From Acidipila sp. EB88 (GTDB lineage Bacteria > Acidobacteriota > Terriglobia > Terriglobales > Acidobacteriaceae): a DNA stretch of 64,000 nt. Under the pieces are notes generated by a model that was not told where the DNA came from, made no database searches, and saw only the letters and a list, made by a program, of their open reading frames with translations. A program made the translations under genes and the position numbers. Shown here piece after piece: positions 28,086-36,305 of this stretch. Each line of letters opens with the position of its first letter. Positions within the stretch are counted from its first letter, which is position 1. The stretch is taken from the NCBI RefSeq assembly GCF_003858395.1, contig NZ_QWEV01000005.1:3162001-3226000 (forward strand), written 5' to 3'.

Positions 28086-28559
28086 GCTGCTGTCCTCTTT
28101 CGTTGACGCCACACCAGAGGCGGCCATCTGCTCATCAGAACTAAGCACCTCTGTTAACAAAAGGGTAAATCGAAAGGATCGCGATTTCTGTGGCTCGGGA
28201 TACTTTCCCTGTGACTTGGTACCTGTAAAATCCAAGTACCACCAGCCGGCCCTCGATCCCTGCTTTAGCTGCGGTCAAGAACGTTTTGAAACATCGGTTA
28301 TCATCCTGTGGCGGCTGCATACAAGGAGGCGAAGATGCGTGACCTTGGCGAGGCGGCGTCAGGCGCTGCGTCGAACAACTGTCTTCGCGTGCGTACGAAC
28401 GGTCCTGAGGGGCCCGATGGCAGCAAGCCACATTGTTGTAGAGTCACCCTCTTCTCGCGCCGTGCCCAAAAGGGGATTTGTCTAGCGAATGAAGGTCTCA
28501 TGCCCTGATCCCTCCAGACCCTCAAGGCCCTTCTCCCCGGTTAGGTCTTCATGCCCGGG
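28086..28559. other. Intergenic region upstream of bicupin
   Basis: About 470 bp with no convincing gene. It should hold the bicupin promoter. A dyad ACTTGG-N12-CCAAGT lies at 28214-28237. Nothing else is seen. Confidence 0.55.
28214..28237. promoter_or_regulatory. Dyad ACTTGG-N12-CCAAGT upstream of bicupin
   Basis: Six-base perfect arms separated by 12 bases, about 130 bp upstream of the bicupin start. A possible operator; no cognate regulator can be named. Confidence 0.3.
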
Positions 28560-29957
28560 TCACTGCGTGCGTGCAAGTGCCGCCGCAACGCCAGCAGCAG
28601 TGTAGAGATCGATGCGAGAATACAAGCCGAAACTTGAACCATCATCGAGGAAACCTCCGCCTGGTCCTTCGGTCTCAGTCAGGATGCGATCCGCCATCTG
28701 AAGTGAGAGGTTTGGGAAGGCCGTCGTTAATAGATACCCCGCCTCCGGTGCAATCTGAGCGACGTCTTCCTTGATGCCGGCAGTCTCTGAATGGGCGATG
28801 CCCAGGCCGTAGTCCTGAGTTGCGGCATAGAAGCGCTCATTGGCGTGCGCGTGTCTGAAGCGGCCAGTATCTCGGGTCGCGCAGATCTCCACTTTCTGAC
28901 CGCAGCTAGCTTGCAGCAATGTATTCAGTTCAACGCGTGCAGCCCCAAGTGCAGCTTGGAAGTCTCCGATGGCCGCTGTAGTCTCGTTGGGTTGCTGTTG
29001 AACGTATGCTGGATCATTCGCCAGCAGGTGAGCCATGTCGTGGAGGGCAAGTGTGCGACCGCCAAGGACATCCATAGCGTAGTGCGCGCCAACGATAATG
29101 CGATCATTCCCGTACTCTGCGCCGCGTGTGATCATCTGCTGGTAACGTGAGGGAACGAGCAGCGCGAGTAGCAGCGCGCCCGTGTATCCATTCGTAGTGT
29201 GTCCACTTGGATAAGACGGGTTACCCGTAAGATCCATCAGCTTCCCATGGTCATACTCGTCGTTGGTGGCGGGGGTGCCAAGATAGTCGATGCCGGCATA
29301 GTGCTTGAAGTCAGGCTCTGTCTGAAAGGGGCGAGAGTCCCCGTTGGGATCAGCCCCCACAGAACCTGCAGGGAAGCTATAAGCCCTCCCAAACGGGTCG
29401 GGGCTCCCATGCACGTCCGTGTAAATGGCACGAGCTTCGGCGGAGACAGGCGTTCTACCGTCTAGAGTTCCATTGCCGAAGAAAAACTTGGCTGCATTTG
29501 AGTGGCCACCGGTCGTGGCCAACGCATATCGAACCAGGCGCTCCAGTGCAGGAGACAGCGGTGTAGCGTGCTCGCGATCTATAGCGTGGAAATGAGAAAG
29601 GTAAGCAGCGGCCAAGCTTGTTCCCAGCCCATCCGATGGCTGGGCGAGGTTGTGTCCTGGTGCGTACGCATCGCTGAGGGCCAATTGTTCCTGCCCGGAA
29701 AAAGGCAGAAGGGTCGGCTGCCGAATCTTGCCTGTTTCTATGCCGCCCGTCACGCGGAGGTTTGCCACCAGAGTGTTCCGTCCCTCAGGCGTATTGGACA
29801 AGGCGCTAACAGCTGCAAGCCCGCGCAGATCTTGTAAGGTCGCCACCGTCGGTGGCTGCAACGACTGGGCTCTGACACACAAGGCGGAGGCAAGTGCGAG
29901 ACATGCGATGCTGGAAGCTCGATGGATGCGCGCGACGAAGCGTGGTCTCTGGTTCAT
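28560..29957 (-). CDS. PAP2-superfamily phosphatase, exported
   Basis: 465 aa. A signal peptide (IACLALASALCVRAQ) is followed by a PAP2/acid phosphatase core: PSYPSGHTTNGY (phosphatase motif 2) and NDRIIVGAHYAMDVLGG (motif 3 with the nucleophilic His). The N-terminal motif 1 Lys/Arg segment is not obvious by eye. Class A acid phosphatases and vanadium haloperoxidases share this fold; the PSGH form and length favour a phosphatase. It stands alone, on the minus strand, with a poorly coding 1-kb stretch upstream. Confidence 0.82.
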   Translation of the reverse strand: MNQRPRFVARIHRASSIACLALASALCVRAQSLQPPTVATLQDLRGLAAVSALSNTPEGRNTLVANLRVTGGIETGKIRQPTLLPFSGQEQLALSDAYAPGHNLAQPSDGLGTSLAAAYLSHFHAIDREHATPLSPALERLVRYALATTGGHSNAAKFFFGNGTLDGRTPVSAEARAIYTDVHGSPDPFGRAYSFPAGSVGADPNGDSRPFQTEPDFKHYAGIDYLGTPATNDEYDHGKLMDLTGNPSYPSGHTTNGYTGALLLALLVPSRYQQMITRGAEYGNDRIIVGAHYAMDVLGGRTLALHDMAHLLANDPAYVQQQPNETTAAIGDFQAALGAARVELNTLLQASCGQKVEICATRDTGRFRHAHANERFYAATQDYGLGIAHSETAGIKEDVAQIAPEAGYLLTTAFPNLSLQMADRILTETEGPGGGFLDDGSSFGLYSRIDLYTAAGVAAALARTQ

Positions 29958-31008
29958 GAGTCAACCATATCTCGACCCCGATGCTCTCTACTACATGTGC
30001 CATGTTGTGAAGCCGAGATGCCCTAATCACCGATGGATCTTCTCGGTGGCTGATCTGTGCCCAAGCCTAAGGTATACGATCGACGCCCTCGGTTCGACTA
30101 TCACGGCACGAAGCATCCCGCTAGACCCGAATTCTCAACGAAGAAGGATCGAGCGCTCAGGTTCCAGGCGCTCGAGTCATCGAAGGGACGTGGTGCTTCA
30201 GGAGGGCGTCCAGGAGCCATGTACACAAGCATGGTCGCGTCCTTTGGACAAGCCCACTGGTTATCAAGAACAATCAGCATCCACCAGCCAGCGCCCTTTC
30301 CAGAGGTCACTCCTATCGTGAACTCGTTCCCTGTGTGCCTGAACGACCGCGGCCAGCTTTGTACCTTACTCTCCCTCGGGCATTGTCACGATGGATTCGC
30401 GTGGAACTCCTCGCTTGGGGGTCTTCATCAGCAGGTGTGGAAAGATCAGTATGATTGTGAAGTGCGCAGCCGTTGCCACGGCCGCGAGCACAGGCAGACA
30501 GGCGCCGCGTGCCATATCTACCGCGTCGAACTTTAATTCCCATCCTGATTAGCGGGATTGGGTATCGGTCAGCTTCCGAGTAGTCCTACCTGCTCAGGAG
30601 GCCTCGTCCTGCGGCGCTCACCTCGCCCAGCGCAAGCATCGCAGGGTGTACCAGCCAAGGGGATGTGATACTGCAACAAACTTCATAGAGGCGTGTCTCG
30701 GGTGCAGCGGCTGCGCGACGGCCGCGTGTTGCAACCATGGTTGTTGCCGATTATGGATCTTGAAGGCGGGTCCGAGTGCGTCGATACGGACGCGTTCCCG
30801 TGAGCTGTCTCTGCTTCTGTTGTGCATCTAGCGGAAGCCTTCTACGATGAATGGATCAAGCTGAGGTGGCTAGGAGTCCGCCACGCCAAGCGCGCTGGAC
30901 AGAGCGCTACAGCAGCCGCGGAGCGGCTCGCACCCAAGGCATAGAAGGCCAGCGGGGATGGTTGTAGGGCCGTAGGTCTGCCTTATCCCTCGATCCCGAG
31001 GCTCATTC
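29958..31008. other. Decayed or poorly coding stretch of the element
   Basis: 1.05 kb with no full-length gene. Short stretches look protein-like and may be remnants: 30366-30515 on - (listed separately) and about 30810-30944 on + (…AEAFYDEWIKLRWLGVRHAK… to a stop at 30942). A 12-bp palindrome CAACCATGGTTG lies at 30732-30743. Confidence 0.5.
30366..30515 (-). CDS. Possible 49-aa membrane peptide or gene remnant
   Basis: From the ATG at 30515 the frame encodes one hydrophobic segment (CLPVLAAVATAAHFTIILIF) then a short charged tail (MKTPKRGVPRESIVTMPEGE). The composition looks like a real single-span membrane protein. An in-frame stop lies not far upstream. I do not recognise a family; it may be the surviving 3' end of a larger gene. 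Confidence 0.3.
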   Translation of the reverse strand: MARGACLPVLAAVATAAHFTIILIFPHLLMKTPKRGVPRESIVTMPEGE

Positions 31009-31839
31009 ATGCACAAATACGCAATATCTTTGGTTCTCCTTTCTGCCATCCTTCATGCCGCATGGAATGCCCAGCTGAAAGGCAGCAGCGACCGCTCGCA
31101 GTTCATGGCGAACATGTCCGGTTCAATGGGCTTGTTGGCCTGCTTATGCATCCCCTTCGTTCCGCTGCCTGCTGGCAGAGCCTGGATGTGCATTGCAATC
31201 TCGGCCATCTTGCACCTTGCCTACAACCTACTACTGCTGCAGAACTACCGAATGAGCGACTTCAGCATCGCCTATCCAATCGCCCGCGGCATCTCGCCGA
31301 TGCTTGTGACCGTAGGCGGTTTCCTTTTCATGGGGCAGCGGCCTGGATACCTGGCCATTTGCGCTGTTGCAATGATCTCCTTTGGAATCGTGGTGCTCTC
31401 AACCGGCAGAGCGAAGGCTGGTTCACGTGCCACCGTATCGGCCTTAGCCACGGGAGCGATTATCGCGGCGTACACCGTTACGGACGGCATGGGAATCGAG
31501 CGCTCTCAGAGCACCCTCGCTTACACAGCGTGGATTTTCGCCAGCTACTTGCTGATGCCTGTTATGCTCCGGGTGTTGCGCATGCCTGTGAGCGCAGTCA
31601 AGGGTTCGGGCCTGACGCGCGCTGCCGCCGCGGGCGCCTTTTCTCTTGCTGCCTACACGCTCGTGTTGTGGGCAACACACTACGTTGATGTCGGGATCGT
31701 TTCCGCCCTGCGAGAGACAAGTGTGCTCTGGGCTATAGTCATCGGACGGCTTTTCCTGGGAGAAGGCTTCACGTGGCGCCGAGCAGCTTCTGCCCTTGTG
31801 ATCTGCCTGGGCATAGCTGTTCTGGCCAGCAGATCGTAA
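31009..31839 (+). CDS. EamA/DMT-family transporter
   Basis: 276 aa with about ten hydrophobic segments in the drug/metabolite transporter pattern. Recognisable points are ILHAAWNAQLKGSSDR at the N-terminus, AYPIARGISPMLV at the end of the first half, and ALRETSVLWAIVIGRLFLGE with WRRAASALVICLGIAVL in the second. EamA proteins export amino acids or other metabolites; the substrate cannot be told. It is a lone gene between two poorly coding stretches of the element. Confidence 0.85.
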   Translation: MHKYAISLVLLSAILHAAWNAQLKGSSDRSQFMANMSGSMGLLACLCIPFVPLPAGRAWMCIAISAILHLAYNLLLLQNYRMSDFSIAYPIARGISPMLVTVGGFLFMGQRPGYLAICAVAMISFGIVVLSTGRAKAGSRATVSALATGAIIAAYTVTDGMGIERSQSTLAYTAWIFASYLLMPVMLRVLRMPVSAVKGSGLTRAAAAGAFSLAAYTLVLWATHYVDVGIVSALRETSVLWAIVIGRLFLGEGFTWRRAASALVICLGIAVLASRS

Positions 31840-33080
31840 GCTACATACCGACGTTCAATGAATGGCAGTATTGCGCTGCTGATCCTCAAAGAGGCAAGCG
31901 ACAAGCCTCACCCATTTGCCCGTAGCATCAGGAACTAGGCAACAATCTACCTGTTCTCACTCCTGACAGCGATACGACACGATGGTCGAAGTGGCGGGCG
32001 CTTCTGGTGAGGAAGCTCTGCAGCTCTTGTTAATCCGAGTAGAGATACTCTTCAATGCGCTTCAAGGGGATTGCTGCATAGTAGACAAGCACGACCAAGG
32101 ACAGAGCAGCGAGAAACATGGCGGTGGGCAACGCGGCTACCGCATCAGTGAGCCTCTCTGCGAACCATGAGCTGCGCAGCGGTACTGCGGGCAAGGTTGT
32201 GCATCTGCTCCAACATCGATCTCAATACTTGATCTTCAATGCGGGTCGCGTCAGCGTCGAGCTCGCAGGACATCAAGCTTTTCAGTGGTGCACTGGAAGC
32301 AGAGACGTGAGGATCTCAAGGTGTTATTGGTCACAAGGGGGCTCCCGGATGAGCAGTCTCACGACCATCTACATGAGCAGTGCGGCAGTCCTGAAATCGC
32401 GCTTACATCTGCTGCACAGTTTGACCGGAATGCAAGGGCAGTGCGGGCCGTCTAATCTGTCGCCACTTCACCAACTAAGCCTCCGTCCGAGAGACGGCTT
32501 GTGCCCACACCTTCTATCGTTCTCCATCTTGGAGCAAGCGTAGGGGAGAGGCCGCGCGGAACAAAAGGATGAGGTTTCTTGGCCTTCGCTCGACGAATGG
32601 AGGAAGTGGACCGCGGCGGCCAGCGGCGGAACCATCTGAATGGGTTTGCTCTGTTTTACTGGCGAGCATACATACAGGTGGCTGGAGTTCGGCGTGAGCC
32701 GGACGGAGGGTCCCGGCGAGGTTCAATCTACAGGTGAACTCTGGTGTGTCTCTGGCGTAGCCGGGCAACGTATGAAGGGGCCGGGACGGAGGTCTGCGGT
32801 AGCAAACCGGAAGATGGCTCTCTTTACTTCGTGGGGACAGGGAAGGGGCCGGGAGGATGCGTAAGCATCCGTAGTCCCGGTTTTGACTTTGACGTTGCCT
32901 TGTCATGTCGTCCCTTATGTACTTTGCCTCCGGTTTACCATATTTGCTCATGCCTTCGGCCTTTGACCTTGCTCCCGAGCGCAGCCTCGTGTCCCTAGCG
33001 TAGCGCCGGGACCACTAGTGCATGAATGAGTTACAAGGCTAGGCTACAAGCATGAGTGGCATGATTAAGGTCCATGATTC
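31840..33080. other. Poorly coding stretch upstream of iteron array
   Basis: About 1.2 kb without a confident gene. One likely remnant is noted at 32030-32200 on the - strand. From 32560 to 33010 ORFs exist but have no coding character that I can support. CATGA occurs four times between 33022 and 33078. Confidence 0.5.
32030..32200 (-). pseudogene. Remnant 3' end of a membrane protein gene
   Basis: Reading leftward to a TAA at 32030-32032, the frame gives a plausible C-terminus: RSSWFAERLTDAVAALPTA, then a membrane segment (MFLAALSLVVLVYYAAIPL) and KRIEEYLYSD. The layout recalls the last helix of ABC-importer permeases (weak, by eye). Upstream the frame loses protein character, so this looks like a truncated gene. 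Confidence 0.35.
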
Positions 33081-33092
33081 TGGTACCCCGCG

Positions 33093-33207
33093 CACCGACA
33101 CCTAGGTACCATTCCCACCGATACCAAGGTCTGAGGATCACCGATACCAAGGTATAAGCCAAATAGGTACCAGGGTATGTGTTTCACCTCTACCTTGGTA
33201 TAAGCCG
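33093..33207. repeat. Five tandem 23-bp iterons with dyad core
   Basis: Five units start at 33093, 33116, 33139, 33162 and 33185 with no spacers. Each holds an imperfect dyad ATACC-NN-GGTAT centred at 33103.5, 33126.5, 33149.5, 33172.5 and 33195.5, so the period is exactly 23 bp. Four units begin with CACC. A half-site (GGTACC) sits in register at 33082. Phased repeats like this are typical of plasmid replication origins and partition or control sites. They end 85 bp before the winged-helix gene, which may bind them. Confidence 0.85.
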
Positions 33208-33228
33208 TTCATCAAAAAGTAGACTTCC

Positions 33229-33242
33229 ATACCCCTTGGTAT
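33229..33242. promoter_or_regulatory. Extra dyad (ATACCCCTTGGTAT) in promoter of iteron-adjacent gene
   Basis: Same half-sites as the iterons but with four central bases and out of the 23-bp register, 50 bp before the ATG at 33292. It is well placed to be an autoregulatory operator. Confidence 0.5.
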
Positions 33243-33291
33243 GAGGGCGCACGCGTATTAGCCCTCAGTTCGACCACGGGAGATCACAGCA

Positions 33292-34788
33292 ATGTCCAAG
33301 AACACAGCACCGGCAACCACAGCTGCAGCACCAGAGACCATCGAGAACCTGTTCCCGGACGCAGGCAAGAAGGGCGCAGGCTTCTTCTTCCTCTACGAGT
33401 CCATCACCCGGGCTTCCTTGTGCGTGGGGCCTGAGCGTTCCGTTCTGCTCGAACTCGCTCACTCAGCCAACGCCAGCGAGGGGTTCAGCTGCTACCCCAG
33501 CTACGCCACCATCGCCCGCTACACCGGCCTGTCCGAAGCCACCTGCCGGTTGGCCGTCAGGGGTCTGGAGAGCAAGAAGCTCGTGCGTCGCATCTTTCGG
33601 GGCAAGCAGAGCAACCGCTTTGTGGTCAACTATCGGCACATCATGGCGCAGGGACAACTCGCACGCCTGGTCCTCAAGGCTGAGGCTGCCGAAGCGAAGC
33701 GCAAGCGGCAAGCTCTGGACTTCGAGGAGTTCGAGGTAGCGGAGACGATCGAGGTGATGGTCGCCCCGAAGCGCGGGGCCAAGGATAAGGTAGCAGCCGA
33801 CCGCACCGCATCAGAGCCGGTGGCCAAGCCAACCAAGATAAAGGAGAGCAAGCCAGCCGCTCCGGTCGCACCCACACCCGTCGAGGTTGCCGCCACTACG
33901 GTAGCGCTGGTCACTCCCGTAGCTCCTAAGGCCGAGCCCAAAGTATCGGCTCCGATCGAGTGCCCGGTATACGACGAGGAGTACTGGGTCCACGGCATCA
34001 AGACCATGCACTCCGCTCTTGCGGAAGCCAGCTACTATGCCTTCATGCCAACCCGGCTGCACGCCCCCGTGGCCCAGTACATCTCCCAGATCGATCCCTC
34101 GATCGTCGTGTATGGGTGCAGCACTAACAAGAATGTTCCGTGCGTGCTGCTCTCCGTATCCCCGTGTGAACTGGCCTCCATGGTCCTGTCCACCGAGGAT
34201 AAGGCAGTGAAGTTTGGGACTCTCCCAGCCAGAGTGAGCCAGTACCATCCCTGGGAGGTGTGCGTGGCTTTGCGCATGTTCTGGGAACACCCCGACAACA
34301 AGCAGGTCCGCTTTATTCTGGACAAGGCGGCTAATCGGGCGGCTGCCCTCAGCGCAGCGCTTCCTGCCCTAATTGAAGAGTCGAAGACACTCTACACGTT
34401 GGATGGGACCCCGACCGAAGCAACTGAGCAGCAATCCGAGGAGGCGATCGCCCACCATTGGGCAGCGATCCTCGAAGAGGAACAGGAGCCGGAAGAGGAC
34501 GAGGATCAGGAACCCGAGCAGGAAGAGGATGAGACCCCGGAAGAGGACGAGGAGCAGGGCCACTCATCATACGAGGAACTCAAGGACGCCGCTCGGGGCC
34601 GGGCTGTGAAACGGGGTTACTCCGAGTATGGTCGCGATCTCACCTACTACGGGTACTACCAAGGCGGTGGGGTCCGAACAACTTCGAAGTATGGGGGCAG
34701 GCATACGACGAAGCCTACGCAGGGTGCGACGCGGACTCAGACGCCGAGGCATCGGCCATCGCAGCGGATTGCGCGCAGGAGCAGGTAG
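33292..34788 (+). CDS. Winged-helix protein next to iterons, candidate replication/control protein
   Basis: 498 aa as read; start ATG 33292 after GGGAG. Residues about 30-115 form an HTH_36-like winged helix (CYPSYATIARYTGLSEATCR, AVRGLESKKLVRRIFRG, NRFVVNYRHI), the class seen in plasmid replication proteins. A Pro/Ala-rich linker (about 165-220) follows, then a domain of unknown type (about 225-375) and a very acidic segment (about 400-425). The last 40 residues (from about 34668) look out of frame: shifting by -1 yields a far more protein-like continuation to 35069. The binding target is probably the 23-bp array upstream (inference). Confidence 0.75.
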   Translation: MSKNTAPATTAAAPETIENLFPDAGKKGAGFFFLYESITRASLCVGPERSVLLELAHSANASEGFSCYPSYATIARYTGLSEATCRLAVRGLESKKLVRRIFRGKQSNRFVVNYRHIMAQGQLARLVLKAEAAEAKRKRQALDFEEFEVAETIEVMVAPKRGAKDKVAADRTASEPVAKPTKIKESKPAAPVAPTPVEVAATTVALVTPVAPKAEPKVSAPIECPVYDEEYWVHGIKTMHSALAEASYYAFMPTRLHAPVAQYISQIDPSIVVYGCSTNKNVPCVLLSVSPCELASMVLSTEDKAVKFGTLPARVSQYHPWEVCVALRMFWEHPDNKQVRFILDKAANRAAALSAALPALIEESKTLYTLDGTPTEATEQQSEEAIAHHWAAILEEEQEPEEDEDQEPEQEEDETPEEDEEQGHSSYEELKDAARGRAVKRGYSEYGRDLTYYGYYQGGGVRTTSKYGGRHTTKPTQGATRTQTPRHRPSQRIARRSR

Positions 34789-35069
34789 ACAAGCGTGCAA
34801 AGCAGCAGCGGGATCGTCTCCGCGCAGCGTCCATAGCACCAGCACCGGTGCTGTCTCCGTATGAGGCAGCCAAGCAGCAAGCGCGTGAGATCGAGATCGG
34901 GCGGAACTACCAAGCTTGCAACAGTCCCCTCGATCTCGATGATTATGCGCAGCTCTGGTCTCGGCACAATGGACCACGCTGGGACAAGAACTACGACGCG
35001 ATCCATAATCCGGTGGAGTACACGGAAGGCAGGGAGGGGATGTTCTCGGGTGCAGACTTACTGTTCTAG
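34668..35069 (+). pseudogene. Out-of-frame continuation of the winged-helix gene
   Basis: Starting at TGG 34668 (run GGTGGGG, one base back from the upstream frame) the sequence reads WGPNNFEVWGQAYDEAYAGC, continues through a charged helix (AQEQVDKRAKQQRDRLRAAS) and LSPYEAAKQQAREIEIGRN, and ends in EGREGMFSGADLLF. This is about 133 residues with good coding character and no start codon of its own nearby (a GTG lies at 34848). It is best read as the true C-terminus, split off by one missing base, a sequencing error, or a programmed -1 shift. Confidence 0.6.
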
Positions 35070-35208
35070 CAGCGAGTCGCCGGACATCGATGCGGCTCTT
35101 TGGATCGCGTTAGCGTTGCTGCATCCTCACAGACGTACCCGCAGCTTCGAAGCGATGGTCGTGACTTGCTTGGCTCTCTTGGAAGCCGAGGTGCCAGACC
35201 GGATTTAA
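35050..35208 (+). CDS. Small ORF, possible 52-aa protein
   Basis: The GTG at 35050 overlaps the end of the preceding frame, with GGGAGGGG upstream. The product (helical centre ALWIALALLHPHRRTRSFEA, ending LALLEAEVPDRI) is plausible but has no family I recognise. It lies between the winged-helix gene and the excisionase-like gene, where small control genes are common. Confidence 0.4.
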   Translation: MQTYCSSSESPDIDAALWIALALLHPHRRTRSFEAMVVTCLALLEAEVPDRI

Positions 35209-35353
35209 CCGGATGATCATAGGCCAAGGGGGGAACTGCCTGTGGGAAACTTTCTTGCGGAGCGTATCCCGGGTGTTTCAGAGCGCGTGGGTATTAGCCC
35301 GGGTGAAGAGATCATTGGTTCCCGCCCCCGCTCTACCCGAGCTTCCCGCCCGC

Positions 35354-35521
35354 ATGCTGTACACCCGCCCCGAAGCAGCTGAGCTTCTTGCCATGAGCCT
35401 CCGCCAGCTCGACGATCACATTGCCATGAAGCGGATCAGGGTTCGCCGCTCCGGCTCCAGGTATGTCCGCATCCCCCACGCCGAGCTGATCCGCTTGTGC
35501 CGGACGGATCGCACGGATTAG
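35354..35521 (+). CDS. Excisionase-like MerR-type HTH protein
   Basis: 55 aa from the ATG at 35354; an in-frame ATG at 35213 would add 47 residues without recognisable character. The sequence MLYTRPEAAELLAMSLRQLD, then HIAMKRIRVRRSGSRYVRIP and HAELIRL matches the short helix-turn-helix proteins of the excisionase/AlpA class. Such proteins bend att DNA and set the direction of recombination. It converges on and overlaps the last bases of the integrase remnant. Confidence 0.65.
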   Translation: MLYTRPEAAELLAMSLRQLDDHIAMKRIRVRRSGSRYVRIPHAELIRLCRTDRTD

Positions 35522-36070
35522 CTCCGAGCGCGCTCGATCAACGCAACAACATTCTGGACGCTCTCTGGACGCAGATGGCTGTACCGTGCTGCCATGGCTG
35601 GTCCTAGGTGGCCCGCTGCGTTCATGATTTGCAGCTCGGTCGCTCCCGCCATCGCAAGCCATGAGCAGAACGTGTGACGGTTCGAGTGCCACACGTAGTT
35701 CTCGATGCCTGCCTCCTTGAGGCAGGGCTGGAACCAGCTCGCGTTGTTGAAGTGATTTTACGTTTCGCGGGGGAAGACGCGACCCTTCGGCTTTTCCCTT
35801 CGGGCTTCACGGACATGACAGCATCGAACGCTGTGACGTTAAGAAACACGTTCAGTGGTCTGCCGTTCTTCGTGATTTCGCCCCCGAGTCGGATAATCTT
35901 GGTCTCCTCGTTGACCAAGACCACTCGCACCGGTACGGCTCACCCAAGCGCATCCCGCATACCTTCGCGGCTGCCACCTTCGACCCGACCATCTCACGGA
36001 TGCGCTTGCCGTCAACGTAGTACACGGCGTAAGACTTGCCCGAACCCTGGACCTTCTCGTACACACCCAT
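35518..36070 (-). pseudogene. Tyrosine integrase remnant
   Basis: The N-terminus from the ATG at 36070 is typical (MGVYEKVQGSGKSYAVYYVD, then KRIREMVGSKVAAAK). The catalytic domain appears in other frames: EITKNGRPLNVFLNVTA, then KPKGRVFPRET, then NRHTFCSWLAMAGATELQIM, AAGHLGPAMAARYSHLRPES to a stop at 35518. HxxR, GH and the Tyr nucleophile are visible, but the core-binding domain and first catalytic Arg region are missing. At least two frameshifts and a stop also break it. Only about 550 bp remain of an expected 1.1 kb. This is surely inactive and lies directly beside the right attachment site. Confidence 0.85.
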
Positions 36071-36080
36071 GCAATTCTCC

Positions 36081-36100
36081 GGGGGCTGCTCGGGGGCTGT
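36081..36100. promoter_or_regulatory. Paired GGGGGCTG boxes inside right end of element
   Basis: GGGGGCTG at 36081-36088 and again at 36092-36099, upstream of the integrase start and about 100 bp from the right attachment repeat. They are the reverse complement of the boxes at 8400-8419. Candidate recombinase arm sites. Confidence 0.4.
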
Positions 36101-36196
36101 GGGGTACAGTCCCTTAACGGACTTTATTGCGAAGCAGCCAGATTATCGACAAGGTCGAAAAATGAACAGCCTCTGGGACCACCCCCAAACGAAAAC

Positions 36197-36305
36197 GACC
36201 TCCCATTTCTAGGAGGCCACACATGCATTTTGTTCAATCTTTACGGTGGTGCCCAGAGGGGGACTTGAACCCCCACAACCTTGCGGTCCGCGGATTTTAA
36301 GTCCG
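36197..36305 (-). repeat. attR: repeat within intact tRNA-Leu and its downstream region
   Basis: Right copy of the 109-bp direct repeat. It runs from the anticodon stem of tRNA-Leu (36305) through the CCA end (36247) to 36197. The inverted repeat CCTCC/GGAGG (36200-36217) is followed on the minus strand by a T-rich run, so it may also terminate the tRNA. Confidence 0.88.

Larger units (their letters stand above)
8163..36305. mobile_element. Integrative element (about 28.0 kb) in tRNA-Leu(UAA)
   Basis: A 109-bp direct repeat (8163-8271 and 36197-36305, two mismatches by eye) bounds the region. The right copy lies in an intact tRNA-Leu gene, while the left copy holds only the tRNA 3' part, as expected after tyrosine-recombinase integration at a tRNA 3' end. 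An integrase remnant and an excisionase-like gene sit next to the intact tRNA. Cargo includes two CotH proteins, a two-component pair, an RND efflux operon, an orphan regulator, a bicupin, a porin, a PAP2 enzyme and an EamA transporter. No relaxase, type IV secretion or phage structural gene was recognised. The integrase is broken, so the element is probably immobile without help. Confidence 0.85.

Noticed and set aside
25355..28106. Two long plus-strand ORFs opposite porin and bicupin genes
   Set aside because: Porin strands and paired cupin metal motifs lie on the minus strand.
32514..32951. Minus-strand ORF of 145 codons before the iterons
   Set aside because: Pro/Arg/Ser-rich composition with no secondary-structure pattern or motif; not supportable.
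33093..33207. CRISPR array
   Set aside because: Repeats are contiguous 23-mers with internal dyads and no spacers, and there are no cas genes nearby.
8163..36305. Prophage or conjugative element
   Set aside because: No capsid, portal, tail, terminase, relaxase or type IV secretion gene could be recognised among the ORFs.
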